Positions 56,476 through 64,000 of a stretch of DNA of 64,000 nt are shown here, one piece after another. The stretch comes from Bog-366 sp963722555. GTDB taxonomy: Bacteria > Acidobacteriota > Terriglobia > UBA7540. Location of the stretch: the NCBI GenBank assembly GCA_963722555.1, contig CAVRNQ010000005.1, positions 310,001 to 374,000 of the forward strand, in the 5' to 3' direction. Position 1 is the first letter of the stretch; each line of letters starts with the position of its first letter. The notes under the pieces were generated by a model that was not told the DNA's origin, made no database searches, and worked only from the letters and a program-made list of their open reading frames with translations. Position numbers and translations under genes: made by a program.

Positions 56476-57276
56476 ATGGATAGAACTCCGCCCATCGATC
56501 CCTACATCACCAAACCCAAGGTCTATCTCGTCGGGCGCCAGGTCGTCGCGGATGAAGAGCTGGCGCGTTTCCTCGAGGACGAGGGACTGACCTTTACGAC
56601 GGATGCGCCCACGGCCGCTGAGGTCTTGACCGAAATCGCCGGGCGTGCCTGCTACATGTCGTTTGGGAAGGGGCGGAAAAGCAATCGCGAGTATCTGGAA
56701 AACATCCTCTCTTCCAAGCACGGGAGCGTGCTGGAGCACGCCGTATGGTGCCTGCTGATCACCGGCGTCAGCCGCGCGCTCACGCACGAACTGGTCCGCC
56801 ACCGCGCCGGCTTCGGCTATTCGCAGCTTTCCCAGCGCTACGTGGATGAGAACGAGGCGCGTTACGTGGTGCCGCCGCTCTACCAGGAAGACCCGGAACT
56901 GCGCCAGAAATGGCAGCAGACCATCGAGGGCATCCGCAAGGCGTACACCGACTTGGCGGAGGCGACCACGCAATACGTGCAGCAGACACATCCGGAAATG
57001 GCCCCGCGCGACCGGCGCAAGTGGGCGCGCCAAGCGGCTCGCTCCATCCTTCCCAACGCCACCGAAACCAAGATTTTTGTGACTGGGAATTCCCGCGCCT
57101 GGCGGCACTTTCTCGAAGTGCGCGGCAGCCCGCATGCCGATACAGAGATTCGTTTGCTGGCTGTCGAGGTCTGCCGCATCTTCAAGAAAGAAGCCCCGAA
57201 CATCTTCCAGGATATGGAGCTCGTCGACGAGCCCGACGGCATGCCTTCCGTCCGCGTCATTCACTCCAAAGTCTAG
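56476..57276 (+). CDS. thyX: Flavin-dependent thymidylate synthase
   Basis: This 266-residue ThyX makes dTMP from dUMP using FAD and methylene-tetrahydrofolate. The signature region reads ELVRHRAGFGYSQLSQRYVD (105-124). It contains RHR at 108-110 and serines at 116 and 119. The classical motif is RHR-x7-S, while here eight residues separate RHR from the aligned serine, a variant. A C-terminal FAD-binding part (SPHADTEIRLLAVEV) follows. GGAG lies before the ATG. The stop codon TAG is also the first triplet of a palindromic repeat. Confidence 0.92.
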   Translation: MDRTPPIDPYITKPKVYLVGRQVVADEELARFLEDEGLTFTTDAPTAAEVLTEIAGRACYMSFGKGRKSNREYLENILSSKHGSVLEHAVWCLLITGVSRALTHELVRHRAGFGYSQLSQRYVDENEARYVVPPLYQEDPELRQKWQQTIEGIRKAYTDLAEATTQYVQQTHPEMAPRDRRKWARQAARSILPNATETKIFVTGNSRAWRHFLEVRGSPHADTEIRLLAVEVCRIFKKEAPNIFQDMELVDEPDGMPSVRVIHSKV

Positions 57277-57397
57277 CCTGGATTTCTCACCACGGGTTTG
57301 GAAGGGCGGGGCTTTAGCCCCGCCGTTCGAATGCCTTCCTGATTATTCCTGTGCCCCGCGCCCCAAAGCGTTCCAGCATGGTGAGAAATCCGGGCTA
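57274..57397. repeat. Palindromic repeat whose ends supply both stop codons
   Basis: Ends are TAGCCTGGATTTCTCACCA and TGGTGAGAAATCCGGGCTA, with an inner hairpin GGGCGGGGCTTTAGCCCCGC. The first three bases are the thyX stop TAG, and the last three, read on the minus strand, are the stop TAG of the converging radical SAM gene. It shares its end sequence with the blocks at 2478 and 7403. Confidence 0.88.
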
Positions 57398-59359
57398 GGC
57401 GCTCTTGAGGTAAGTCCAGGTTTCGGGAGCGGAAGGAACCGAGATCGAGATGCGGTGGCGCAAGGGGGCGAGTTCCTGGGCGAGCAGCCGCAAATCCTGC
57501 GCCTCGGCGCGTGTCCCCTCGGCCACAATCACCTTTACCTGCGCATCGGTCCCACGCAGATGGGCGAGGATGCCGGCGGCCAGGCGTCGCGCGCTCGCTC
57601 GGTCCAAGGCTCCTTCGATCTTGACCAGCGTGCTGTGCAGTGCCCGCTCCATGCTCACGCGCAGCGAACCGAGCTCGCCGGAACGCAGAGCCCAGCGAGT
57701 GGTACGGTAGGCGCGGCGGACCAGCTTGGGGTGTTGAAAGGAGTCGTGGCGCAATGTGAAGCGTGTCCAGGCGGCAGCCGCGGGCGCAACCCACGAAAGC
57801 ACGCGCGGGCCCAGGCTGGGGGGACCGAGCAAAGTTCGAACCTCCGTTTCGAGATGCGCCGCGGCTTCCGGGGTCGGGCCGAAGCGCTTGGCCACGCGGA
57901 AAAGCGGATAGGCGCGCCGAATCTCCTCCGCCCAACGCTCGGCTTTGGCGCGCAAATAGGCTGAGCTGGAATCATGGTAGCGCTTCCAGCCCTGGAACCA
58001 GACTTCCACGGATCGCAGGATGGAAGGTCCATTCACCCGGAAGTCCGCCTCAAAACCCTCGCGCTGCAAAGCCTCAATCTCGCCCGCCGTCATCGCCGGA
58101 TGCACGACCATGGACGTGAAGCCGTCGCAGGCCCGGTAATAGCGCTCGAGGTCCGCCGCCATGTCGCGCCTGAAGCGTCCTTCCTTCATTACGCGCTCGA
58201 AAAAGGGTGTGCCCGGCGTGGGGCCGTAAATCAGGAACTGCGCGTAGGTCGGACGGAGCGCCAGAAACTCCGCCAATTCCTCGCGGATGATCTCGGGAGT
58301 GTGATAGTCAAATCCCAGCATCATCGACGAGAGGACGGTGATGCCGTGCGAGCGCAGCTCCGGAATCAATTCCTCCACCGGCTTACCCTCTTGCTTGGCA
58401 TATCCGGAGCGTTTTCCTTCATAACCCACCCAGACCCCGTCCACGCCGGTCTCCAGCAACTCCTGCGGCGTGAACCGGCTCAAGGCCTTGACGGAAGCGA
58501 AAGCGAAAATCGAGAGGGGTGTGCCGCGCGCGAGCACCAGCTCGCGCAGGCGTAGGGCGCGGTCCTTGGCGAGCAGGAAGTCCTCGTCAAGAATCGCCAT
58601 GCTCATGTGGGGATCGATCTCGAGATAGCGTTCGATGACTCGAAAGATGTCATCGCCCGTGGGAAGGAGCCGAATGTGGCGACGCTTGAAGAAATGCGAC
58701 GTGCAGCAGAAGTCGCAGCCATTGGGGCAGCCAAGCCCCGCGAAGATCACACCGGTGCGGTCCATGGGAATCGAGAAGACCTTCAAGTTGAGCGTCACCA
58801 GGGGATGATCGTAAGGCAGGGGCCGGGGCGGCTCGCCCAGAAGCGCGCGGAAGTAAGCAACGCCCTCTTCACGGCAAATGTGGTCGCCGTAGGGAGCAAG
58901 CGTCTGGTCATCCAGAACCGTTCCGTAACCGCCCAAGACGATCTTGGCCTTGGGCGCGTGCTCGCGCACCAGCGCCACCGCTTCCTTCATGCGATGGAGA
59001 GTAACCAGGTTGAAGGAAATGCCGACGTAGTCCGGACCCTTGCGCAGTTCACGAATCAGTTCGCGGTGCGAGGGATAGTGCAGAACCACGGCGGGCGCAT
59101 CCAGGTTGGCCGCGATGTAGTCCAGCGCGTAGGTGAAATTCACAGAGCGCGGGCTGAAGAGGCCCTGCGCGCGCGTGATTTGTCCGTGAAGCACTTCGTA
59201 GCCCACACTCTCACCATCTCCGTGGGCAGGCCCGATGGGACGACAAATACTGGTCAGGAGAACTTTGGGACGGCGGGGGGAGTGGCCAGCACGCGCCGCA
59301 CTCTTCCGGGATTCCTCTCCCGAAAGCGTGGACGGTCCGGTCCCCATGTTTGTTTGCAT
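57395..59359 (-). CDS. B12-binding-type radical SAM protein
   Basis: This protein of 654 residues has an N-terminal cobalamin-binding-like Rossmann domain (PDYVGISFNLVTLHRMKEAV, KIVLGGYGTVLDD) and then the radical SAM core with the cluster motif CPNGCDFC (Cys-x3-Cys-x2-Cys). LDEDFLLAKDRA follows, along with the TIM-barrel strands typical of the Elp3/MiaB-like superfamily. A ~230-residue C-terminal extension is rich in helices. The product is unknown; HpnR/HpnJ-like lipid modification or methylation are possibilities. The start at 59359 has GAGG upstream; ATG at 59347 is possible. Confidence 0.82.
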   Translation of the reverse strand: MQTNMGTGPSTLSGEESRKSAARAGHSPRRPKVLLTSICRPIGPAHGDGESVGYEVLHGQITRAQGLFSPRSVNFTYALDYIAANLDAPAVVLHYPSHRELIRELRKGPDYVGISFNLVTLHRMKEAVALVREHAPKAKIVLGGYGTVLDDQTLAPYGDHICREEGVAYFRALLGEPPRPLPYDHPLVTLNLKVFSIPMDRTGVIFAGLGCPNGCDFCCTSHFFKRRHIRLLPTGDDIFRVIERYLEIDPHMSMAILDEDFLLAKDRALRLRELVLARGTPLSIFAFASVKALSRFTPQELLETGVDGVWVGYEGKRSGYAKQEGKPVEELIPELRSHGITVLSSMMLGFDYHTPEIIREELAEFLALRPTYAQFLIYGPTPGTPFFERVMKEGRFRRDMAADLERYYRACDGFTSMVVHPAMTAGEIEALQREGFEADFRVNGPSILRSVEVWFQGWKRYHDSSSAYLRAKAERWAEEIRRAYPLFRVAKRFGPTPEAAAHLETEVRTLLGPPSLGPRVLSWVAPAAAAWTRFTLRHDSFQHPKLVRRAYRTTRWALRSGELGSLRVSMERALHSTLVKIEGALDRASARRLAAGILAHLRGTDAQVKVIVAEGTRAEAQDLRLLAQELAPLRHRISISVPSAPETWTYLKSA

Positions 59360-59593
59360 CCTTGCCTCATGTGCAAAGGTTCGTGAAGCCTGCAAGCACT
59401 CATTGGCGAGACCCACTTGGCTTCAGTCCGACTTCACGGCGATGAGTGCCGTTGGCGGCGAGGTCCAACCTACAGTGTCTATGGGGTTAGCGGGGCCGTC
59501 AAGGGAAACTTCGTTGCCGTCTCCGGTCGCTGGCTGGCAGCGGAGAGGCTCGCTCCTCAGAAACTCCACAGAATAGGGATTCCGGAGTCACCC

Positions 59594-61021
59594 TCAGATT
59601 CCGGCAGCCTTACGGTAACGAGACATGTGTTCCTGAAGCTCGCGGCCGTTGGGTTCGAGCGCGAGCGCCTTGTTCTGGATATTGACCGCCTCTTGATAAT
59701 CTCTATTGGCAAAGTGCGCTTCCGCAAGAGTGTCGATGAACCCTGCCACTTTCCAATGGGTCAAATCTACGGCGTGTTGGGCGTGGTCCAGCGCGGCTTT
59801 TGGATCGCGATACTTGTCGTCGTCGCAGGTGGCGTAAAGCCACGCCAGGTTATTGTGAGCTACTGCCAGGTTGGGTTCAAGAAGCAGGGCCTCCCGATAG
59901 TGGGCGATGGCGTCGGCATAGAGTTTTTGTTCCGAGTACAGGTCCGCAAGCAGGAACTGGGCCTCCCCGGTCCGGGGGTTCTTCCCGAGCGCCGCTTCGA
60001 AGGCCTGCTGCGCCTTCGCGACGTCTCCCTTCAAATGATAAGCCATCCCCAGCCGGAGGCGGGGCTGCGGGTCGTCCGGGAGGCTGAGAAGAACCGCTTC
60101 CCCATACTCCTGGATGGCCTGGTCGTACATCCTCTGCGCGAGGTATAGCGCGCCCAGTAGTTCGTGTGGCCGTTCATCATGGGGAGACTTGCGCGCCGCT
60201 TCCTGAAAGCACCGCAGCGCGCGATCATACTGGTGCGCGACTTCAAACCGAGCGCCTTCTGTCAGCAAACGGGTCACGGCCTGGAAAGTCCGGTACTGGT
60301 TCACGGTCGCCGTCATAGCCAGGAGCACCGTAGCGATCGGAAGCAATACGATCGCCTGCATGGGCGGCTCAGCCGTCTCGTTTGGCAGAAGATTGCGTCC
60401 CAGTGGTGGAATGACCAGAGCCAGCAGGAGGCCGCTTATCAGCCCGCCCAGATGTCCCCAATTGTCAATTCCGGGCACCGTGAATCCGAAGGCCAGATTC
60501 ACGACAATGAAGGGAATCATTCCTCTGCCGAAAGCCCTGCCCCAGCGCGGAGGAATCACGTCGCGGTGGACGTAACCCGTAACGAGCATCGCGCCGGCCA
60601 CGCCGAAGATGGCCCCGGAGGCGCCGGCGGCGACGTGCGGTGATACAGCCATCGAGAGGAGCGAACTGCCGATCCCCGCGGCGACGTAAAGCGCGGCGTA
60701 GCGGCCGTAACCATACACTCGTTCCAGGATAGGCCCCAGGATATAGAGAGCGTAGCCGTTCACGAGTAAATGGAGCCAGCCGATGTGAAGGAACATCGGC
60801 ATCACCAGCCGCCAGTACTCGCCTCGCCGAAGCAAGGGTGCGTAAGAGGCGCCGAATGCGAGTAGAACACCGGTATCTTTCGATCCCCCGGCAAGAGTCT
60901 CCAAGACAAAAAGCAGGAGGTTGAGTGCAAGGATGACGAGCGTGGCGACGGGCCAGAAGCGGCGTAGGGCCACCTGGTAATCCTGCGGGTCAGCGGGCGA
61001 AATTAGAGGTTGGTCGGTCAT
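59594..61021 (-). CDS. Rhomboid intramembrane protease fused to TPR repeats
   Basis: This 475-residue protein has a rhomboid domain in residues 25-210, with Ser135 in GASGAIFG and His190 in NWGHLGGLISG, the catalytic dyad, plus FLHIGWLHLLVNGYAL of helix 2. After a further helix (VLLPIATVLLAMTATV), residues 245-475 are TPR units (ARKSPHDERPHELLGALYLA, RLGMAYHLKGDVAKAQQAFE, FLLADLYSEQKLYADAIAHY). It cleaves membrane proteins, and the TPR tail probably recruits substrates or partners in the cytoplasm. Confidence 0.9.
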   Translation of the reverse strand: MTDQPLISPADPQDYQVALRRFWPVATLVILALNLLLFVLETLAGGSKDTGVLLAFGASYAPLLRRGEYWRLVMPMFLHIGWLHLLVNGYALYILGPILERVYGYGRYAALYVAAGIGSSLLSMAVSPHVAAGASGAIFGVAGAMLVTGYVHRDVIPPRWGRAFGRGMIPFIVVNLAFGFTVPGIDNWGHLGGLISGLLLALVIPPLGRNLLPNETAEPPMQAIVLLPIATVLLAMTATVNQYRTFQAVTRLLTEGARFEVAHQYDRALRCFQEAARKSPHDERPHELLGALYLAQRMYDQAIQEYGEAVLLSLPDDPQPRLRLGMAYHLKGDVAKAQQAFEAALGKNPRTGEAQFLLADLYSEQKLYADAIAHYREALLLEPNLAVAHNNLAWLYATCDDDKYRDPKAALDHAQHAVDLTHWKVAGFIDTLAEAHFANRDYQEAVNIQNKALALEPNGRELQEHMSRYRKAAGI

Positions 61022-61208
61022 GAGTCACAGTCGAACGGCAGAACCTTGCAGCGCGTTCGGTACTGCAGCCTTTCTACTCGCCGGAGCAGTTGGCTCCTGA
61101 GGTCTCCAGGACCTGGAGCCCGCTCGACGCGAATCCAAAATTATACCATCCCGCGCCCTGCGTTAACTCCATCAGGCGCTGCCCCGGCCGCCTCTCACTC
61201 CCAGCTCG

Positions 61209-61874
61209 TCACTTTCCCAGAGAAGCGCGGGCCGTGCGCACGGCTTCCAGGTACTTGCGAGCGTTGGCGGAAATCACGTCCAGCCTGCCTTCGCGCAAAG
61301 CCTTGACGTCAACCAGTTCACCGCCCACCGCGACGGCGGCCGCTCCTGCCTTGATGAATTCGGGGGTCGTCTCGAGATTGACTCCGCCGGTGGGCACGAA
61401 TTCAATTTGCGGAAAGGGGCCTTTGAGCGCCTTGATGTATTTGGGGCCGCCGACGGGCCCGCACGGGAAGATCTTCACCAGGTCCGCACCCGCCTGCCAG
61501 GCAGTGAGAACTTCCGTGGGCGTCAAAGCTCCGGGCATGCAGGGCTTGCTGTATCGACGAGCCAACTCAATGACGTGCAGGTTGAGCGCTGGCGTGACGA
61601 TGAATTCCGCTCCTGCCAGCAGCGCGGTGCGGCAGGTCTCCGGGTCGAGGATCGTGCCTGCGCCCAGCAAGACCTTGTCACCGAATTTATCCGCCACCTT
61701 CTCCAGCACGCGGATGGCGTTTGGGACGGTCATGGTGATTTCGGCGATGCCGATGTTCCCTTCGATAATGGCCTCCACCGCGCGCAGAGCATCTTCCGGC
61801 GAAGGCGCGCGCACGATCGGCACCAGGCCCACTTCCCGAATCAGTGCGAGGGATTTTTCCTTTGACCAAGCCAT
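61209..61874 (-). CDS. eda: KDPG aldolase
   Basis: This 221-residue class I aldolase splits 2-keto-3-deoxy-6-phosphogluconate into pyruvate and glyceraldehyde-3-phosphate. Glu45 in IAEITMTVPNA is the general base. Lys134 in AGADLVKIFPCGPVGG is the Schiff-base lysine. GAGTILDPETC and PTGGVNLETT bind phosphate. The gene follows the sugar-kinase gene by 64 bases, forming a KDG-degradation operon. Confidence 0.92.
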   Translation of the reverse strand: MAWSKEKSLALIREVGLVPIVRAPSPEDALRAVEAIIEGNIGIAEITMTVPNAIRVLEKVADKFGDKVLLGAGTILDPETCRTALLAGAEFIVTPALNLHVIELARRYSKPCMPGALTPTEVLTAWQAGADLVKIFPCGPVGGPKYIKALKGPFPQIEFVPTGGVNLETTPEFIKAGAAAVAVGGELVDVKALREGRLDVISANARKYLEAVRTARASLGK

Positions 61875-61938
61875 ACATATCTCCCTTCCCGTTAATATGA
61901 ATTCAGAACTTTACATTGTTTGTCCACGCCGGCCGCTC

Positions 61939-62973
61939 TCAGCGCGCGACACGGAGGCTCGCGCCCTTGAGCAGGCTCTCAACTTCCGCGAGCGTCGCCC
62001 AGTTGAAGTCGCTCGGCATCGAGTGCTTCAGCGCACTAAAAGCGTTGCCATAGCGGACCGCCGCTTCGTAAGAACCTTTCGTTAATCGCCCGTAGATGAA
62101 GCCGGCGCTGAAGGAATCGCCACCGCCGAGGCGATCCACAATTTCCAGTTCGTACTTCACGTCGTCATAGAATCTGCCGTCCGCATAGGCGACGGCAGTC
62201 CAGGTGTTGCGCCACACCAGCGGGTTCTCGCGGAGAGTGATAGCCACGGCTTTGAACTGGAATCTCTCCTGGAGTCGCCTTGCCACTTCTTTATACGATT
62301 CGGCGGAAACTTGCGTGAATCCTTTCTCGTCCGTCTTCCCTTCCGCTTTGATCTTAAAGACCACGTTCGTGTCTTCTTCGGTGGTGATGAGGACGTCTAC
62401 GTATTCCATCAGAGGTTCCTGGACGGACTGCGCTTTCTCCGGCGACCACAATTTTCCGCGATAATTCAGATCGTAGCTGACCGTGAGGCCCGCTTGCTTT
62501 GCGGCTTTCAACGCCTCGATCGTCACGGACGCCGCGGAATCGCTCAGCGCCGGCGTGATGCCGCTGGTATGAAACCAGCGGGCGCCTTCCATGACTTTCT
62601 TCCAATTCACCTCGCCCGGTTGGATGGCGCTGATGGCGGAATTCCGGCGGTCGTAGAGCACGGAACTGGCGCGGGGCGCAGCACCGAACTCCAGGAAGTA
62701 GAGACCCATTCGGGACTCGGCGTCAGGCGCCCATAACACATGCGACGTCTCCACGCCGGCCTGGCGGGCGCGGTTTTCCGCCAAGCGCCCCAGAGAATTC
62801 TTCGGCAGCCGGGAGACCCAGGCACTCTTCAAACCCAGGCGGGCGACGCCAACGGCAACGTTCAGCTCTCCGCCGCCGACTTGGACGTCCAACGTGGAAG
62901 TTTGCTCCAGGCGCTGGAAGTGCGGCGGCGAAAGGCGAATCATCGCTTCGCCAAAAGTTACGACGTCAGGCAT
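61939..62973 (-). CDS. kdgK: 2-keto-3-deoxygluconate kinase (PfkB family)
   Basis: This protein of 344 residues is a PfkB-type kinase with VVTFGEAMIRLSPPHFQRLE at the N-terminus, GGGELNVAVGVARLGLKSAW and the C-terminal GGGDSFSAGFIYG with the catalytic aspartate. It should phosphorylate 2-keto-3-deoxygluconate to KDPG, the substrate of the adjacent aldolase. The context supports this over other sugar kinases. The ATG at 62973 has GGAGGATG upstream. Confidence 0.87.
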   Translation of the reverse strand: MPDVVTFGEAMIRLSPPHFQRLEQTSTLDVQVGGGELNVAVGVARLGLKSAWVSRLPKNSLGRLAENRARQAGVETSHVLWAPDAESRMGLYFLEFGAAPRASSVLYDRRNSAISAIQPGEVNWKKVMEGARWFHTSGITPALSDSAASVTIEALKAAKQAGLTVSYDLNYRGKLWSPEKAQSVQEPLMEYVDVLITTEEDTNVVFKIKAEGKTDEKGFTQVSAESYKEVARRLQERFQFKAVAITLRENPLVWRNTWTAVAYADGRFYDDVKYELEIVDRLGGGDSFSAGFIYGRLTKGSYEAAVRYGNAFSALKHSMPSDFNWATLAEVESLLKGASLRVAR

Positions 62974-63090
62974 GACATCCTCCACGAGCGGGTCGAACCC
63001 CACGAGTAATCGCACACTATAGGATGTCCCGGGGAGAATTGCAGCCCCTTTTCAAGGTGCGAGGCGCACCCTCCCTTCACTTCCATCCTA
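62974..63090. other. Leader region of kdgK-eda, nothing decisive
   Basis: No consensus promoter stands out. There is an in-frame upstream ATG at 63015 without a ribosome site. Confidence 0.35.
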
Positions 63091-63410
63091 AGCGTTGACA
63101 GCCTTTCGGCTGCCCATGATGAGCAGAAACTCGATGAGGAAAAGCAATCACCCAAACTGTCATCCTGAGCAGCAGCGAAGGATCTGCATGGGTTTTCAGT
63201 AACAAAGACAAATGCAGATCCTTCGTCCCGAAAGAACCGGGACTCAGGATGACAGTGTCGCGATGGTGAATCGAAATGACTTACGCATCGAGTTTCTGCA
63301 GAGCGTTTCGCTGTCCTCCTGGGCCCCTCCGCTGTCATTCTGAGTCCGTTCGCTGCGCTCAGGATAAACTGCGCGGAGAATCTCGCCCTGCCCGTCCTTC
63401 CGCCTACCGA
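63091..63410. repeat. Long dispersed repeat, inverted partner of 22455-22691
   Basis: It begins GTTGACAGCCTTTCGGCTGC and contains the hairpin CTGTCATCCTGAGCAGCAGC ... GGGACTCAGGATGACAG, then TCGAGTTTCTGCAGAGCG and ATCTCGCCCTGCC. It is the reverse complement of the 22.5-kb block, with an extra ~60 bp insert near 63310-63370. Confidence 0.85.
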
Positions 63411-63599
63411 CATAGCTCGTCTCTCGTCACCGGTTTGGGGATCGGATCATCGGGTCATCGGGCCATCGGGTGATTTGCGATTTGTGGTTCTCGAAGACAG
63501 CGTATCGTTTCATGTTCTCACCTGAACCTACCGATAACCGATTTGGGGAAGTGTGTCACGCCGGGGTTTGGCCGTCGTCCCCGCCCACTGCGCTGTCAT
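63411..63599. other. Gene-free spacer between repeats
   Basis: Short tandem words (GGATCATCGGGTCATCGGGC) occur near 63445-63465. No gene is present. Confidence 0.4.
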
Positions 63600-63860
63600 C
63601 CTGAGCCTTGACAGCCTTTCGGCTGCCCATGATGGGCAGAAACTCGACAAGGAGAACCAATGCCCCTTGCTGTCATCCTGAGCGAAGCGAAGGATCCCGG
63701 CAGTTCGCGCGGCGTTGGCGAACAGAGTAAACTACGGGGATTCTTCGCCCAAAAAGCGGGCTCAGAATGACAGCGCAAGCGATGCTGAATCTGAATGACT
63801 TACGCGTCGAGTTTCTGCAGAGCCTTGCGAAGGATCTCGCCCTGCCTGCCTTTCCGCCCT
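63600..63860. repeat. Dispersed repeat, third copy of the 63.1-kb block
   Basis: TTGACAGCCTTTCGGCTGCC, CTGTCATCCTGAGCGAAGCG and CGAGTTTCTGCAGAGCCTTG appear in the same order as at 63091-63410, with different sequence between them. Confidence 0.75.
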
Positions 63861-63934
63861 CGGGTTTTGCCTTTTCTTGTCACTCGCCACTCGTCACTTG
63901 CCAGATCTGCTCTCAATAACTCCCTTTCTTTTCA

Positions 63935-63991
63935 TCAATATAATGGAGAGAAGACTATAAGTAGCTTATTATTCAATAACATAATGGAGAG
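63935..63991. repeat. AT-rich direct repeat at the window end
   Basis: TCAATATAATGGAGAG (63935-63950) and TCAATAACATAATGGAGAG (63973-63991) are direct repeats about 41 bases apart in DNA much richer in AT than the rest. They may be the edge of another accessory element beyond the window. Confidence 0.5.
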
Positions 63992-64000
63992 CCTGAAATC

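Noticed and set aside
1..64000. CRISPR array
   Set aside because: No series of 25-40 bp direct repeats with regular unique spacers was found, and no cas gene was recognised.

Overview
The window looks like a high-GC chromosome of a soil or sediment bacterium, most probably an Acidobacteriota-type lineage or a metagenome bin close to it. This is an inference from gene content: Tat-exported Gfo/Idh/MocA oxidoreductases, a HipA-like kinase/DUF3037 pair, ThyX, LarA, an EAL-HDOD remnant, an AmmeMemoRadiSam A protein, and a heavy load of 'TGTCATCCTGAGC'-type hairpin repeats. No rRNA or intact tRNA gene was seen, so the taxonomy cannot be fixed from this window.

Layout. 1-16 kb is mostly chromosomal: the end of a GldG-like/DUF4340 gliding or ABC-export cluster, two crotonase enzymes (one with a C-terminal zinc ribbon), a thioredoxin, TPR proteins, ThiD, a C45-type hydrolase, the lactate racemase LarA, a Phd/VapC toxin-antitoxin pair, a Kbl-type aminotransferase and an oxidoreductase. 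15.4-22.7 kb is accessory. It has a truncated Ser/Thr kinase, TPR and membrane proteins of lower GC, then four toxin-antitoxin modules in a row on the minus strand (BrnT/BrnA, MazE/MazF, two RelE/ParE pairs) separated by related hairpin repeats. 22.7-33.6 kb is core again: acetate kinase, MscS, PgsA, AmmeMemoRadiSam A, a DedA-like protein, a YdjM-like protein, a lipid kinase and LigA.

33.6-48.1 kb is the most dynamic part. It holds remnants of a REP-associated transposase and of an EAL-HDOD protein cut at the same 78-bp repeat, a secreted beta-helix protein, an AT-rich island with a membrane protein and an IS1595-type transposase, and a minus-strand operon of about 6 kb (40407-46408). That operon encodes two sigma-region-4-like HTH proteins, two related mini-HTH proteins, a winged-helix protein, a large HTH protein with a possible nuclease domain, and an HTH-AlbA_2 (Schlafen-type) protein. 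An IS21 element splits the large gene. Removing the IS and one copy of its 6-bp target duplication restores a single 306-codon reading frame. The operon promoter carries four copies of an ATACTAATGGTA-like motif. I cannot match this gene set to a named system and regard it as the best candidate for an undescribed defence or regulatory system. Just beyond it are two head-to-tail group II introns (655 and 654 bp, nearly identical), each with a gutted intron-encoded protein.

48.2-63 kb returns to housekeeping and metabolism: a Crp/Fnr regulator, a ferredoxin, an MltD-like lytic transglycosylase, a histone-H1-like protein, the HipA-like/DUF3037 pair, an oxidoreductase, ribosomal protein L31, ThyX, a radical SAM enzyme, a rhomboid-TPR fusion, and the pair Eda + KdgK (2-keto-3-deoxygluconate to pyruvate and glyceraldehyde-3-phosphate). 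The last 1 kb is repeat DNA. Consensus sigma-70-type promoters are visible in front of several genes, and some messages (for example the IS1595 transposase) look leaderless.
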